From Lachnospiraceae bacterium GAM79 (GTDB lineage: Bacteria > Bacillota > Clostridia > Lachnospirales > Lachnospiraceae): DNA of 64,000 nucleotides. Positions within the stretch are counted from its first letter, which is position 1; the number at the start of each line of letters is the position of its first letter. The notes under the pieces were generated by a model. The model was not told where the DNA came from, ran no database searches, and saw only the letters and a list, made by a program, of their open reading frames with translations. Of this stretch, positions 42,392 through 50,269 are shown piece by piece. The DNA lies in the NCBI GenBank assembly GCA_003584705.1, contig AP018536.1:1488001-1552000 (forward strand), written 5' to 3'. The translations under genes were made by a program, and so were the position numbers.

Positions 42392-43789
42392 GTGATACAC
42401 CAGTATAAGAGCAACGGCTATAATATCGTTATGGATGTGAACAGTGGTTCTGTCCATGTGGTAGATGATATTGTGTATGATATGATTCCGCTGGTAGAGC
42501 CTCTGGTGACAGAAGGTATCAAGGATGCGGACACCATCAAGGCTGCTGTACTGAATCTTGCAAATATCCCCTATCCCCAGGAAGAGATCACCGAAGCGGT
42601 GGACGAGGTCCTGGAACTGGAGAAGGCAGGACAGCTGTTTGCTCCCGATATTTATGAGAATTACATTTTTGATTTTAAGAAGCGTCAGACCGTAGTCAAG
42701 GCACTGTGCCTGCACATTGCCCATGACTGTAACCTTGCCTGCAGATATTGCTTTGCGGAAGAGGGTGAGTACCACGGCAGAAGAGCACTGATGAGCTTTG
42801 AGGTCGGCAAAAAGGCACTGGATTTCCTGGTAGCCAATTCCGGCAACCGTGTGAACCTGGAAGTGGATTTCTTCGGCGGCGAACCACTGATGAACTGGGA
42901 TGTGGTAAAGCAGCTGGTAGAATACGGCAGAAGCTTAGAGAAGTCCAACAATAAAAAGTTCCGTTTTACCCTGACTACCAATGGTATCTTATTAAATGAT
43001 GAGATCCTGGAGTTCGTGAATAAGGAAATGGGTAATATCGTGCTGAGTATCGATGGACGTAAGGAGATCAACGACAAGATGCGTCCTTTCCGTGGCGGAC
43101 AGGGCAGCTATGACATCATTGTTCCCAAGTTCCAGAAGGTAGCGGAGAGCAGAGACCAGATGAACTATTATGTGCGTGGTACGTTCACCCACAATAATCT
43201 CGATTTCTCCAAGGACGTTCTGCATCTGGCAGATCTGGGATTCAAACAGATCTCCGTGGAGCCCGTTGTGGCACAGCCTACGGATGATTATGCCATCAGA
43301 GAAGAGGATCTTCCGATCTTAAAGGAAGAATACGATAAACTGGCAGTAGAAATGATCAAGCGTAAGAAAGAGGGCAAGGCTTTCAATTTCTTCCACTTTA
43401 TGATCGATCTGCAGGGCGGTCCCTGCGTAGCCAAGAGACTCTCCGGCTGCGGATCCGGTACCGAATATCTGGCGGTTACTCCCTGGGGAGACTTGTTTCC
43501 CTGCCATCAGTTCGTGGGTAACGAGAAGTTCCTCATGGGCAATGTGGATACCGGTGTGGTAAGAGATGATATCCGTGACGAGTTCAAATGCTGTAATGTC
43601 TATGCAAAGGACAAGTGTAAGAAGTGTTTTGCCAAGTTCTATTGTAGCGGCGGATGTGCTGCGAACTCCTATAATTTCCATGGCAATATCAATGATGCGT
43701 ATGACATCGGCTGTGAGCTGCAGAGAAAGCGTATCGAATGTGCTATCATGCTGAAGGCTGCGGAAGCAGCAGAAGCTTCAGAAGAATAG
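42392..43789 (+). CDS. scfB: SCIFF maturase, radical SAM/SPASM protein
   Basis: A 465-residue radical SAM enzyme that modifies the ScfA peptide. Residues about 1-90 form the peptide-binding RRE-like wing (YNIVMDVNSGSVHVVDDIVYDMI). The SAM cluster motif CxxxCxxC is in HDCNLACRYCFAEEG (about 110-118), followed by FFGGEPLMNWD. The C-terminal SPASM/twitch region carries the extra cluster cysteines, GCGSGTEYLAVTPWGDLFPCHQ and DKCKKCFAKFYCSGGCAAN. The start is GTG 42392 behind AGAGGAAT. secDF follows after only 16 bases. Confidence 0.96.
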   Translation: MIHQYKSNGYNIVMDVNSGSVHVVDDIVYDMIPLVEPLVTEGIKDADTIKAAVLNLANIPYPQEEITEAVDEVLELEKAGQLFAPDIYENYIFDFKKRQTVVKALCLHIAHDCNLACRYCFAEEGEYHGRRALMSFEVGKKALDFLVANSGNRVNLEVDFFGGEPLMNWDVVKQLVEYGRSLEKSNNKKFRFTLTTNGILLNDEILEFVNKEMGNIVLSIDGRKEINDKMRPFRGGQGSYDIIVPKFQKVAESRDQMNYYVRGTFTHNNLDFSKDVLHLADLGFKQISVEPVVAQPTDDYAIREEDLPILKEEYDKLAVEMIKRKKEGKAFNFFHFMIDLQGGPCVAKRLSGCGSGTEYLAVTPWGDLFPCHQFVGNEKFLMGNVDTGVVRDDIRDEFKCCNVYAKDKCKKCFAKFYCSGGCAANSYNFHGNINDAYDIGCELQRKRIECAIMLKAAEAAEASEE

Positions 43790-43805
43790 AAAGGACAAAG
43801 GAAAG

Positions 43806-46067
43806 ATGAAAAAAAGTAAAGCAATCATCATTCTGCTCTGCGCCCTTCTGGTCCTGCTGGGTGTCGGCTATGTGGATCTGTATGGCGTAGATGCGGAAGG
43901 AACTGCCAGTGCTTCAGACATAAGTCTGGGACTGGATCTGGCCGGTGGTGTCAGTATCACTTATCAGGTGGTAGGCGATGAAGAGCCGGATGCAACGGAC
44001 ATGGCAGATACTATTGCCAAGCTGCAGAAGCGTGTTGAGAACTACAGTAAAGAGGCTATTGTATACCAGGAGGGTACCGATCGTATCAATATCGAGATTC
44101 CCGGTGTAACAGATGCCAACAAGATCCTGGAAGAGTTGGGACGTCCCGGTTCCCTGTATTTCATTGCAGAGACAGACAAGGACGGCAATACGAACTACTC
44201 TATGCAGGCAGTAACCGATGCACAGGGCAATGTAAGCTATGCGTACGCTCTGAATAAGACCATCGATGAACTGAAGGCAGATGGATCCATCATGCTGGAG
44301 GGTACAGATGTCAAGACTGCTACCGCAGGCTCTATCAAGGACCAGACGATGGGCAATTCCACTTATGCGGTAGATCTGGTGATGACGGAGGAAGGCACTA
44401 AGAAGTTTGAAGAGGCTACCAGAAATGCTTACGAGAAGGGCGAGACCCTGGGTATCTATTATGATGGATCCTTTGTAAGTGTTCCTTCCGTAAAAGGTGT
44501 GTTCTCCGATGGTAATGCACAGATCTCTCCTATGAACTCCTATGAAGAGGCAGAGAGCCTGGCTTCCACCATCCGTATCGGTGGACTGAAGCTGGAGCTG
44601 GAAGAGCTGCATTCCAAGGTAGTTGGTGCACAGTTGGGTGTGGAAGCAATCTCCACCAGTTTAAAAGCAGCTGTGATCGGATTTATCGTAGTGGCTGTTT
44701 TCATGATTGCAGTATATTTCCTGCCCGGATTTGCTTCTGTCATTGCACTGGGTATTTATGTGGCATTGGTAGTATTGCTGCTGAACGGCTTTGACATAAC
44801 CCTGACCCTGTCCGGTATCGCAGGTATCATCCTGTCTATCGGCATGGCAGTGGATGCCAACGTTATCGTATTTGCCCGTATCCGTGAGGAACTGGCAACA
44901 GGCAAGACTGTTAAGAGTGCTATGCAGATCGGTTATGACAAGGCACTGTCCGCTATTATCGACGGTAACGTGACTACCCTGATCGCAGCGGCAGTGCTGT
45001 GGCTGTTAGGCCCCGGTACTGTCAAAGGCTTCGCACAGACGCTGGCACTTGGTATCGTATTATCCATGTTCACTGCACTGGTAGTGACCAAGTACATTAT
45101 GAAAGCTTTCTACGCACTGGGACTGAAAGATACTAAGTGGTATGGTATCGGCAAGGAGCACAAGCCGATCAACTTCCTCGGCAAGAAGGGTATTTTCTTT
45201 GGACTGTCTCTGGCAGTGATCCTGGTTGGATTCATTACCATGGGAGTATATAAAGTAAACAGTGGTGATGCACTGAACTACAGTCTGGAGTTCAAGGGCG
45301 GTACCGCAACTACTGTTACATTCAACGAAAGCTATACCCTGGATGAGATCAATAGCCAGATGGTTCCTCTGATCGAGAGCACCACCGGCAGTGCAGTACA
45401 GATCCAGACCGTGCAGGGTTCCAATGAAGTTATCTTCAAGACCAACTCTCTGGATGTGGATCAGAGACAGGCTCTGAATCAGGTATTTGTGGATAACTTC
45501 GGCGTAGATGAGTCTCTGATTACTTCCGAGACCATCAGCTCCACCATCAGTAATGAAATGAAGTCCGATACGATCCTGGCGGTAGCAGTAGCAATCATCT
45601 GCATGCTGATCTATATCCGCTTCCGTTTCAGCGATATCCGTTTCGGTGTCAGCAGTATTGCCTGCCTGCTCCATGACGTGCTGGTAGTGATCACCTTCTA
45701 CGCACTGGCGAGAGTATCCGTCAGCAATACTTTTATCGCGTGTCTGCTGACCATCGTAGGTTACTCCATCAACGCCACCATCGTAGTATTCGACCGTGTA
45801 CGTGAGAATATGGCAGTCATGACGAAGAAGGATGACCTGCAGGAGGTTGTAAACCGCAGTATTACGCAGACATTATCCAGAAGCTTATTTACCTCCCTTA
45901 CCACCTTGGTAATGGTAGGTGCTCTGTACATCTGGGGTGTGACCAGTATCCGTGATTTTGCATTGCCTTTGATGGTAGGTATCATCTGCGGTGCTTATTC
46001 CTCCGTATGCGTGGCAGGTGCTCTGTGGTATGTACTGAGAAAGAAATTCGCGCCGAAGGCAAAATAA
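43806..46067 (+). CDS. secDF: SecD-SecF fusion protein translocase
   Basis: A 753-residue fusion of SecD and SecF that uses the proton gradient to help pull proteins out of the Sec channel. The SecD half has one N-terminal helix, the periplasmic-type P1 domain beginning DLAGGVSITYQV, and a membrane bundle with GIAGIILSIGMAVDANVIVFARIREE. The SecF half starts near residue 450 with its own helix, LEFKGGTATTVTF, and the bundle IVGYSINATIVVFDRVRENM. About twelve helices in total. It is probably in one transcript with scfB, a neighbourhood also common in Clostridia. A strong terminator follows. Confidence 0.96.
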   Translation: MKKSKAIIILLCALLVLLGVGYVDLYGVDAEGTASASDISLGLDLAGGVSITYQVVGDEEPDATDMADTIAKLQKRVENYSKEAIVYQEGTDRINIEIPGVTDANKILEELGRPGSLYFIAETDKDGNTNYSMQAVTDAQGNVSYAYALNKTIDELKADGSIMLEGTDVKTATAGSIKDQTMGNSTYAVDLVMTEEGTKKFEEATRNAYEKGETLGIYYDGSFVSVPSVKGVFSDGNAQISPMNSYEEAESLASTIRIGGLKLELEELHSKVVGAQLGVEAISTSLKAAVIGFIVVAVFMIAVYFLPGFASVIALGIYVALVVLLLNGFDITLTLSGIAGIILSIGMAVDANVIVFARIREELATGKTVKSAMQIGYDKALSAIIDGNVTTLIAAAVLWLLGPGTVKGFAQTLALGIVLSMFTALVVTKYIMKAFYALGLKDTKWYGIGKEHKPINFLGKKGIFFGLSLAVILVGFITMGVYKVNSGDALNYSLEFKGGTATTVTFNESYTLDEINSQMVPLIESTTGSAVQIQTVQGSNEVIFKTNSLDVDQRQALNQVFVDNFGVDESLITSETISSTISNEMKSDTILAVAVAIICMLIYIRFRFSDIRFGVSSIACLLHDVLVVITFYALARVSVSNTFIACLLTIVGYSINATIVVFDRVRENMAVMTKKDDLQEVVNRSITQTLSRSLFTSLTTLVMVGALYIWGVTSIRDFALPLMVGIICGAYSSVCVAGALWYVLRKKFAPKAK

Positions 46068-46093
46068 GATTTCACATAGTAGAATGGAATCAA

Positions 46094-46131
46094 AAAAGGA
46101 GTCGGAATGAAATGTTCCGGCTCCTTTTAAA
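46094..46131 (+). terminator. Rho-independent terminator of secDF
   Basis: AAAAGGAGTCGGAA (46094-46107) pairs with TTCCGGCTCCTTTT (46115-46128, one G-U). A-run and T-run on the arms could serve both convergent genes. Confidence 0.85.
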
Positions 46132-46143
46132 GTTAAGTTATGG

Positions 46144-46962
46144 TTATACATTCTGCTGCAAACTGGCAAGTTCCTTTTTCAGAGATTCAATCTCTGCGTC
46201 TTTCGCGGCATTCTCGGCAGTCAGAGTATCAATCTTCTTCAGCAGATACTGTTCCTGGAGTTCAGCATCCATTCGTGCCTGACAACGTTGTCTGACCATA
46301 TCGTCCGCATTCAGATTATATAAAGTCTTTGTCGCTTCCATAAGGTATTCATCGTTTTTTGCAGTCATAAGAATTTCCTCCCATGAAATAGACCGGAACA
46401 AAGCAGCCCATTTATCAATGCCATATGCTTTGTCAGCTTCGGTAGCCAATTCTATATGCTTTAAGTCTACCACAGAAAGTGTGAGTTTGTCACTATATTC
46501 AAAATGATCCTTAAGATTCAGTAATCGATATGTAGCATAGAACTCAGGGTGTTCCGGGAACAGGGTGTAGTCTAAAAAACCAATGTGAATTACAGGTTTT
46601 AATTCAGAATAATTTTGTCCTTTATTTAGTTGATCAAAGTTACGGCACAGATAACTCAGGGAACGTTCCGGCCAGTTGTATAGGTTATTCACCTGCATTT
46701 CCAAATTTATGAGAGTATTATTGTTCAACAAGACATTGGTATCGAGAACAAAATCTTTGTCTTCAATAGTTGCACCTAAAGTGATTGGATTGGTAATGGT
46801 GACGGACTTAATTGCGGATGGTGGCAGATGGAGCAGAGAACTGATGAGACCGATCAGAGCCTTTTGACTTAGCTGCAGGGCAGCGCGGAACATATAGTCA
46901 TTGCGGAAACCGTAGTCAATAGGACCGGTAAGGTTCATGGAAAATACTTGTTTGTGTTTCAT
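46144..46962 (-). CDS. Rpn-family PD-(D/E)XK nuclease (transposase-like)
   Basis: A 272-residue protein of the Rpn/PDDEXK_2 family (recombination-promoting nuclease, formerly 'transposase, TIGR01784'). Signatures are IDYGFRNDYMFRAAL near the N terminus and the nuclease core LDTNVLLNNNTLINLEMQ, where Asp, Glu and Gln match the D...ExQ active site. The C-terminal 50 residues form a coiled coil (EQYLLKKIDTLTAENAAKDAEIESL). Such proteins cut DNA and are often scattered in many copies in gut Firmicutes. No inverted repeats or partner genes mark it as part of an active element here. The start at 46962 follows AAGGAGG; 38 upstream codons have none. Confidence 0.85.
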   Translation of the reverse strand: MKHKQVFSMNLTGPIDYGFRNDYMFRAALQLSQKALIGLISSLLHLPPSAIKSVTITNPITLGATIEDKDFVLDTNVLLNNNTLINLEMQVNNLYNWPERSLSYLCRNFDQLNKGQNYSELKPVIHIGFLDYTLFPEHPEFYATYRLLNLKDHFEYSDKLTLSVVDLKHIELATEADKAYGIDKWAALFRSISWEEILMTAKNDEYLMEATKTLYNLNADDMVRQRCQARMDAELQEQYLLKKIDTLTAENAAKDAEIESLKKELASLQQNV

Positions 46963-47190
46963 AGGCAGAATCCTCCTTAGTGCAATTAAAAGTTGCTTGA
47001 AAAATGGCGAAACGCCGGATGTAAGAAATTTAAAATAGAAATTGAATTGACTATAGCATAAAAAGAGAAGATGCACAAGAATTTTTATGGTACAATGTAA
47101 TGAGTCTCAGGGAAAAACAATCGGCTGTGAAGCAGAATGTAGAGTGCGAAAGCACGAATACGTGAGCAAAATTATGAAAGTGGGAAAAGT

Positions 47191-48954
47191 ATGGAAAAAT
47201 GGTATGTAGCCGCAAAAAAGGCAGATTTTGATAAATGGGCGAAGGAATTTCATATCAGTCCGGTGACGGCGAGAATCCTAAGAAACCGGGATCTGACGGA
47301 AGAGAGTGAGATACAGAAATTCCTCTACGGGAAACTGGAAGATTGTTATTCTCCCTGGCTGTTAAAGGATATGGATAAGGCAGCGGAGGAAATTCTAAAA
47401 GCGGTAAGGGAAGGGCTGCATATCCGGGTCATCGGGGATTATGATGTGGATGGAATCTGTTCTTCCTATATTCTGACCAAAGGTTTTCAGATGCTGGGGG
47501 CTCAGGTGGACACGGCGATTCCCCACAGAATCCATGACGGCTATGGATTGAACGAGCATCTGATAGAAGAGGCCAAAAGAGAAGGTGTCGGTATGATCGT
47601 GACCTGCGATAACGGAATTGCAGCGGCACCCCAGATCGCAATGGCAAATTCTCTCGGCATGCGGGTGATCGTTACAGATCATCATGAAGTTCCATATATA
47701 GAAGAAAACGGAGAGCGGAAGGAACAGCTGCCTCCGGCGCTGGCAGTGGTGGATCCCAAGAGAGCAGACGATACGTATCCTTTTTCCGGCATTTGTGGTG
47801 GCGTGGTAGCACTGAAACTGATCCAGGCGATCACGGAAAAGACAGGAAATCCGGGACTTGTAAATATTCAGGAGGAGTTACTGGAATTTGCAGCACTGTC
47901 TACCGTATGCGATGTTATGGAGTTAAAAGATGAGAATCGCATTCTGGTGAAGGAAGGGTTGAAGCGTATCCAGAAGGGATATAACGAAGGCTTGAAGGCG
48001 CTGATGGAAGTGAATGATATTGCGCCAGACCGGCTGAGCGCCTATCATCTGGGATTTGTGCTGGGACCCTGCCTGAATGCCACGGGAAGACTGGATACTG
48101 CCAAACGGGCATTGGAACTGCTGCAGAGCTTTACCAGGGCGGATGCCATGACCGCGGCGAGAGAGCTGAAAGACCTGAATGAGAGCCGCAAGAACCTGAC
48201 AGTACAGGGAATTCAGAGAGCGGATGAGTATATTCAGGAACATCATATGGCAGAAGATAAAGTTATGGTGATCTATCTGCCGGAGGTACATGAGAGCATT
48301 GCCGGTATTATTGCCGGAAAAGTCAGAGAAAAATACCATCATCCGGTCTTCATTCTGACCAAGGGAGAAGATGGAGTTAAGGGTTCCGGACGATCCATAG
48401 AAGCCTATCACATGTATGATGCCATGACGCAGGTAAAAGAGTATTTTACCAAGTACGGCGGTCATAAGCTGGCAGCAGGCCTTTCCATGCGAGAAGAGGA
48501 TATTGAACCGCTGAGAGCTGCTTTGAATAAAAAATGCACTTTGACGGAGGATGATTTTATTCCGAAAGTACATATCGATGTAGCAATGCCCATGGGGTAT
48601 GCGGATGATGCGCTGGCGGGAGAGTTTGCCCTGTTGGAGCCTTTCGGCACCGGGAATCCACGTCCTTTGTTTGCCCAGAAGGGGCTGGTCTTTCAGGCGG
48701 GCTTTAAAATGGGTGCCAACAAGACCTGTGCCAGATTCCGGGTGAAGACACCGGAGGGTACGACACAGACGGTGGTATTTTTTGGAGATCTGGAGAAACT
48801 GGGAGCTTTCCTGGATGAAAAATACGGTGTTGGAAGTGAAGAGGCACTTTATGCCGGGAAAGGGAATTTCCCATTGTCCGTGGTATATCAGGTCAGCCAG
48901 AATACCTATAAGGGGAAAACAGAAGTACAGTTCGTCATGCAGAACTATTGTTAA
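47191..48954 (+). CDS. recJ: Single-stranded-DNA-specific exonuclease RecJ
   Basis: A 587-residue 5'-3' ssDNA exonuclease used in recombination and mismatch repair. The DHH phosphoesterase motifs are IRVIGDYDVDGICSSYIL, IVTCDNGIAA and VIVTDHHEVP. The DHHA1 domain has KVMVIYLPEVHESIAGIIAGK, GSGRSIEAYHMYDA and YGGHKLAAGLSM, and an OB-fold region follows near LLEPFGTGNPRPLF. Length fits the core RecJ. It is downstream of a small GTGC-GAAA-GCAC hairpin and upstream of the tandem sRNA genes; no strong terminator separates them. Confidence 0.94.
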   Translation: MEKWYVAAKKADFDKWAKEFHISPVTARILRNRDLTEESEIQKFLYGKLEDCYSPWLLKDMDKAAEEILKAVREGLHIRVIGDYDVDGICSSYILTKGFQMLGAQVDTAIPHRIHDGYGLNEHLIEEAKREGVGMIVTCDNGIAAAPQIAMANSLGMRVIVTDHHEVPYIEENGERKEQLPPALAVVDPKRADDTYPFSGICGGVVALKLIQAITEKTGNPGLVNIQEELLEFAALSTVCDVMELKDENRILVKEGLKRIQKGYNEGLKALMEVNDIAPDRLSAYHLGFVLGPCLNATGRLDTAKRALELLQSFTRADAMTAARELKDLNESRKNLTVQGIQRADEYIQEHHMAEDKVMVIYLPEVHESIAGIIAGKVREKYHHPVFILTKGEDGVKGSGRSIEAYHMYDAMTQVKEYFTKYGGHKLAAGLSMREEDIEPLRAALNKKCTLTEDDFIPKVHIDVAMPMGYADDALAGEFALLEPFGTGNPRPLFAQKGLVFQAGFKMGANKTCARFRVKTPEGTTQTVVFFGDLEKLGAFLDEKYGVGSEEALYAGKGNFPLSVVYQVSQNTYKGKTEVQFVMQNYC

Positions 48955-48970
48955 ATTTTTTATTTTTTGA

Positions 48971-49001
48971 ACACAAAATGGACACATTTTCTCTGTAATA
49001 T
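48971..49001 (+). promoter_or_regulatory. Promoter of C-rich sRNA 1
   Basis: The -10 box TAATAT (48996-49001) is preceded not by a -35 box but by two ACACA direct repeats (48971-48975 and 48982-48986) spaced 11 bases, one helical turn. The same arrangement with the same distances precedes sRNA 2. Confidence 0.55.
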
Positions 49002-49008
49002 GTATTTC

Positions 49009-49087
49009 AGATAGTTGATGAACTCACTATCTCCCCCCCTCATAAGAAACCGAAAAGCCTTAGGTACGATGCCTGAGGCTTTTTGGT
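49009..49087 (+). ncRNA. C-rich small RNA, tandem copy 1
   Basis: Predicted RNA of about 79 nt. It has a 5' hairpin AGATAGT/ACTATCT (49009-49032, loop of ten), an unpaired linker with seven C (49033-49039), TCATAAGAA, and a 3' hairpin of 16 bp (49049-49064 with 49072-49087, containing a T5 run). Bases 48993-49049 are identical to 49178-49234 in copy 2. An unpaired C-tract between two hairpins is the build of known sRNAs that cover Shine-Dalgarno sequences, so regulation of translation is inferred. Confidence 0.65.
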
Positions 49088-49155
49088 GTCCGGAGAGAAA
49101 CTTACCGCAGTTTATAAAACCTCAAGACACATTTTAGAATTAAGTTAGAATTCGT

Positions 49156-49186
49156 ACACACTCTGTACACATTTACCCTGTAATAT
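49156..49186 (+). promoter_or_regulatory. Promoter of C-rich sRNA 2
   Basis: -10 box TAATAT (49181-49186); ACACA repeats at 49156-49160 and 49167-49171, again 11 bases apart and ending ten bases before the -10 box. Confidence 0.55.
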
Positions 49187-49193
49187 GTATTTC

Positions 49194-49274
49194 AGATAGT
49201 TGATGAACTCACTATCTCCCCCCCTCATAAGAAAATCGTAAGGCCTCAGGCGCAACAGCCTGGGGCTTTACGAT
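49194..49274 (+). ncRNA. C-rich small RNA, tandem copy 2
   Basis: Same layout as copy 1: hairpin AGATAGT/ACTATCT, C7 linker, then a 16-bp 3' stem (49235-49250 with 49259-49274). Compared with copy 1 this stem changes at several positions while staying paired (C-G to T-A, A-T to T-A, G-U to G-C, U-G to C-G), which supports selection on RNA structure. The T-run is weaker than in copy 1, so its 3' end is less sure. Confidence 0.6.
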
Positions 49275-49306
49275 GTCTGGAAAAGCAAAATAGTTTCTGA
49301 TAATGC

Positions 49307-49337
49307 TTGACACCACCCGAAAGTTATGGATTATAAT
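49307..49337 (+). promoter_or_regulatory. Probable yitT promoter
   Basis: TTGACA (49307-49312) and TATAAT (49332-49337) with a 19-base spacer. The transcript would begin just before the inverted-repeat element at 49350. Confidence 0.5.
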
Positions 49338-49349
49338 ATAAAAATATGG

Positions 49350-49547
49350 ATGATGCCAGGGTCAAAAGGTCTAAGCCCACATGAGCTTGCTCATAGGTGG
49401 GTGAAAGACCTTAGGACCCGCCCCGATATGAGCATAAAAGTGGGATGATAATCCCACGATATGCGAATATTGGGTAGGATTGTGGGAGTGCGTAGCACGG
49501 AACAATCCGTAGGCATCAAAGTCGGGGGCTTTTGACCCCGACATCAT
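49350..49547. repeat. 198-bp element with 19-bp terminal inverted repeats
   Basis: The outer 19 bases (49350-49368, core GGGTCAAAAG, and 49529-49547, core CTTTTGACCC) are complementary at 17 of 19 positions. Inside are a long imperfect hairpin (GGGTC, AGGTCT, CCCAC and ATGAGC pairing with their complements, about 49358-49419), the two-hairpin module copy C (49440-49508), and GTCGGGG/CCCCGAC (49521-49542). The last competes with the terminal repeat for pairing. No protein is encoded. Confidence 0.65.
49440..49508. repeat. Two-hairpin interspersed element, copy C
   Basis: GTGGGAT-GATA-ATCCCAC (49440-49457), then ATGCGAATAT, then GGATTGT/ACAATCC (49477-49483 with 49502-49508) capped by GTGC-GTA-GCAC. 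It shares the layout and GATA loop with the thyA and dfr leader elements. Confidence 0.6.
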
Positions 49548-49591
49548 ATAGATAAAAATTATAAAAATATAGAAGGAATAGCAGCACAAAA

Positions 49592-50269
49592 ATGAAAACA
49601 CAGATTTACGAATGGAGACAGGCACTGAAAAATATTACCTTAAAAAATTGTGCCATAACTTTGTTGGGAAGTTTTATTCTGGCATTTGGATTATATAACG
49701 TGCACTCCATCTCCGGAGTAACGGAGGGTGGTGTGCTGGGAGCCACGTTGCTGTTGGAGCATTGGACAGGAATCTCTCCGGCGTTTACCGGAGGGATTAT
49801 GAATATTTTATGTTATATCCTGGGATGGAAGCTGTTAGGCAAGGAATTTATCGCCTATTCGGCTCTGGCTACCGCAGGATTCTCAGGAACCTATAAAATC
49901 TGCGAGCAATTTCCTCATCTGTGGCCGGAACTGGCAAATATGCCCCTTCTGGCAGCACTGGTGGGAGCATTGTTCGTCGGTGTCGGTGCCGGACTGTGCG
50001 TGCGCATCGGCGGAGCCCCCAGCGGAGATGATGCCCTGGCTATGAGTATTTCCCATGCTACCGGCTGGAAGATCCAGTGGGTGTATCTGATGTCGGATCT
50101 GATCGTACTGGTAATGTCCTTAAGCTACATTCCGGTGAGACGTATCGGATATTCGTTGTTTACCGTGCTTATGTCCGGACAGCTGATCGGCCTGATCCAG
50201 AACTTCGGAAGTGCATCCCACAGTGATGCGGAGGGTCTTGCGACTTCCAAGTGTGAAATTATGGATTGA
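49592..50269 (+). CDS. YitT-family membrane protein
   Basis: A 225-residue protein with five to six hydrophobic segments and the YitT (DUF161) landmarks: LGSFILAFGLYNVHSISGVTEGGVLGATLLLEHW, TGGIMNILCYILGWKLLGKEF and GGAPSGDDALAMSISHATGW. It lacks the soluble C-terminal DUF2179 domain of longer members. Function is not established for this family. Its last bases overlap the end of the convergent GT-C-like gene by 11 bases. Confidence 0.88.
   Translation: MKTQIYEWRQALKNITLKNCAITLLGSFILAFGLYNVHSISGVTEGGVLGATLLLEHWTGISPAFTGGIMNILCYILGWKLLGKEFIAYSALATAGFSGTYKICEQFPHLWPELANMPLLAALVGALFVGVGAGLCVRIGGAPSGDDALAMSISHATGWKIQWVYLMSDLIVLVMSLSYIPVRRIGYSLFTVLMSGQLIGLIQNFGSASHSDAEGLATSKCEIMD

Noticed and set aside
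46144..46962. The Rpn-type gene as part of an active insertion sequence
   Set aside because: No terminal inverted repeats or target duplications were found around it, so it is annotated as a stand-alone nuclease gene.
49371..49625. A minus-strand frame of 84 codons across the 198-bp element
   Set aside because: It is formed by the hairpins of the repeat element and runs into the start of yitT; no family is recognisable.
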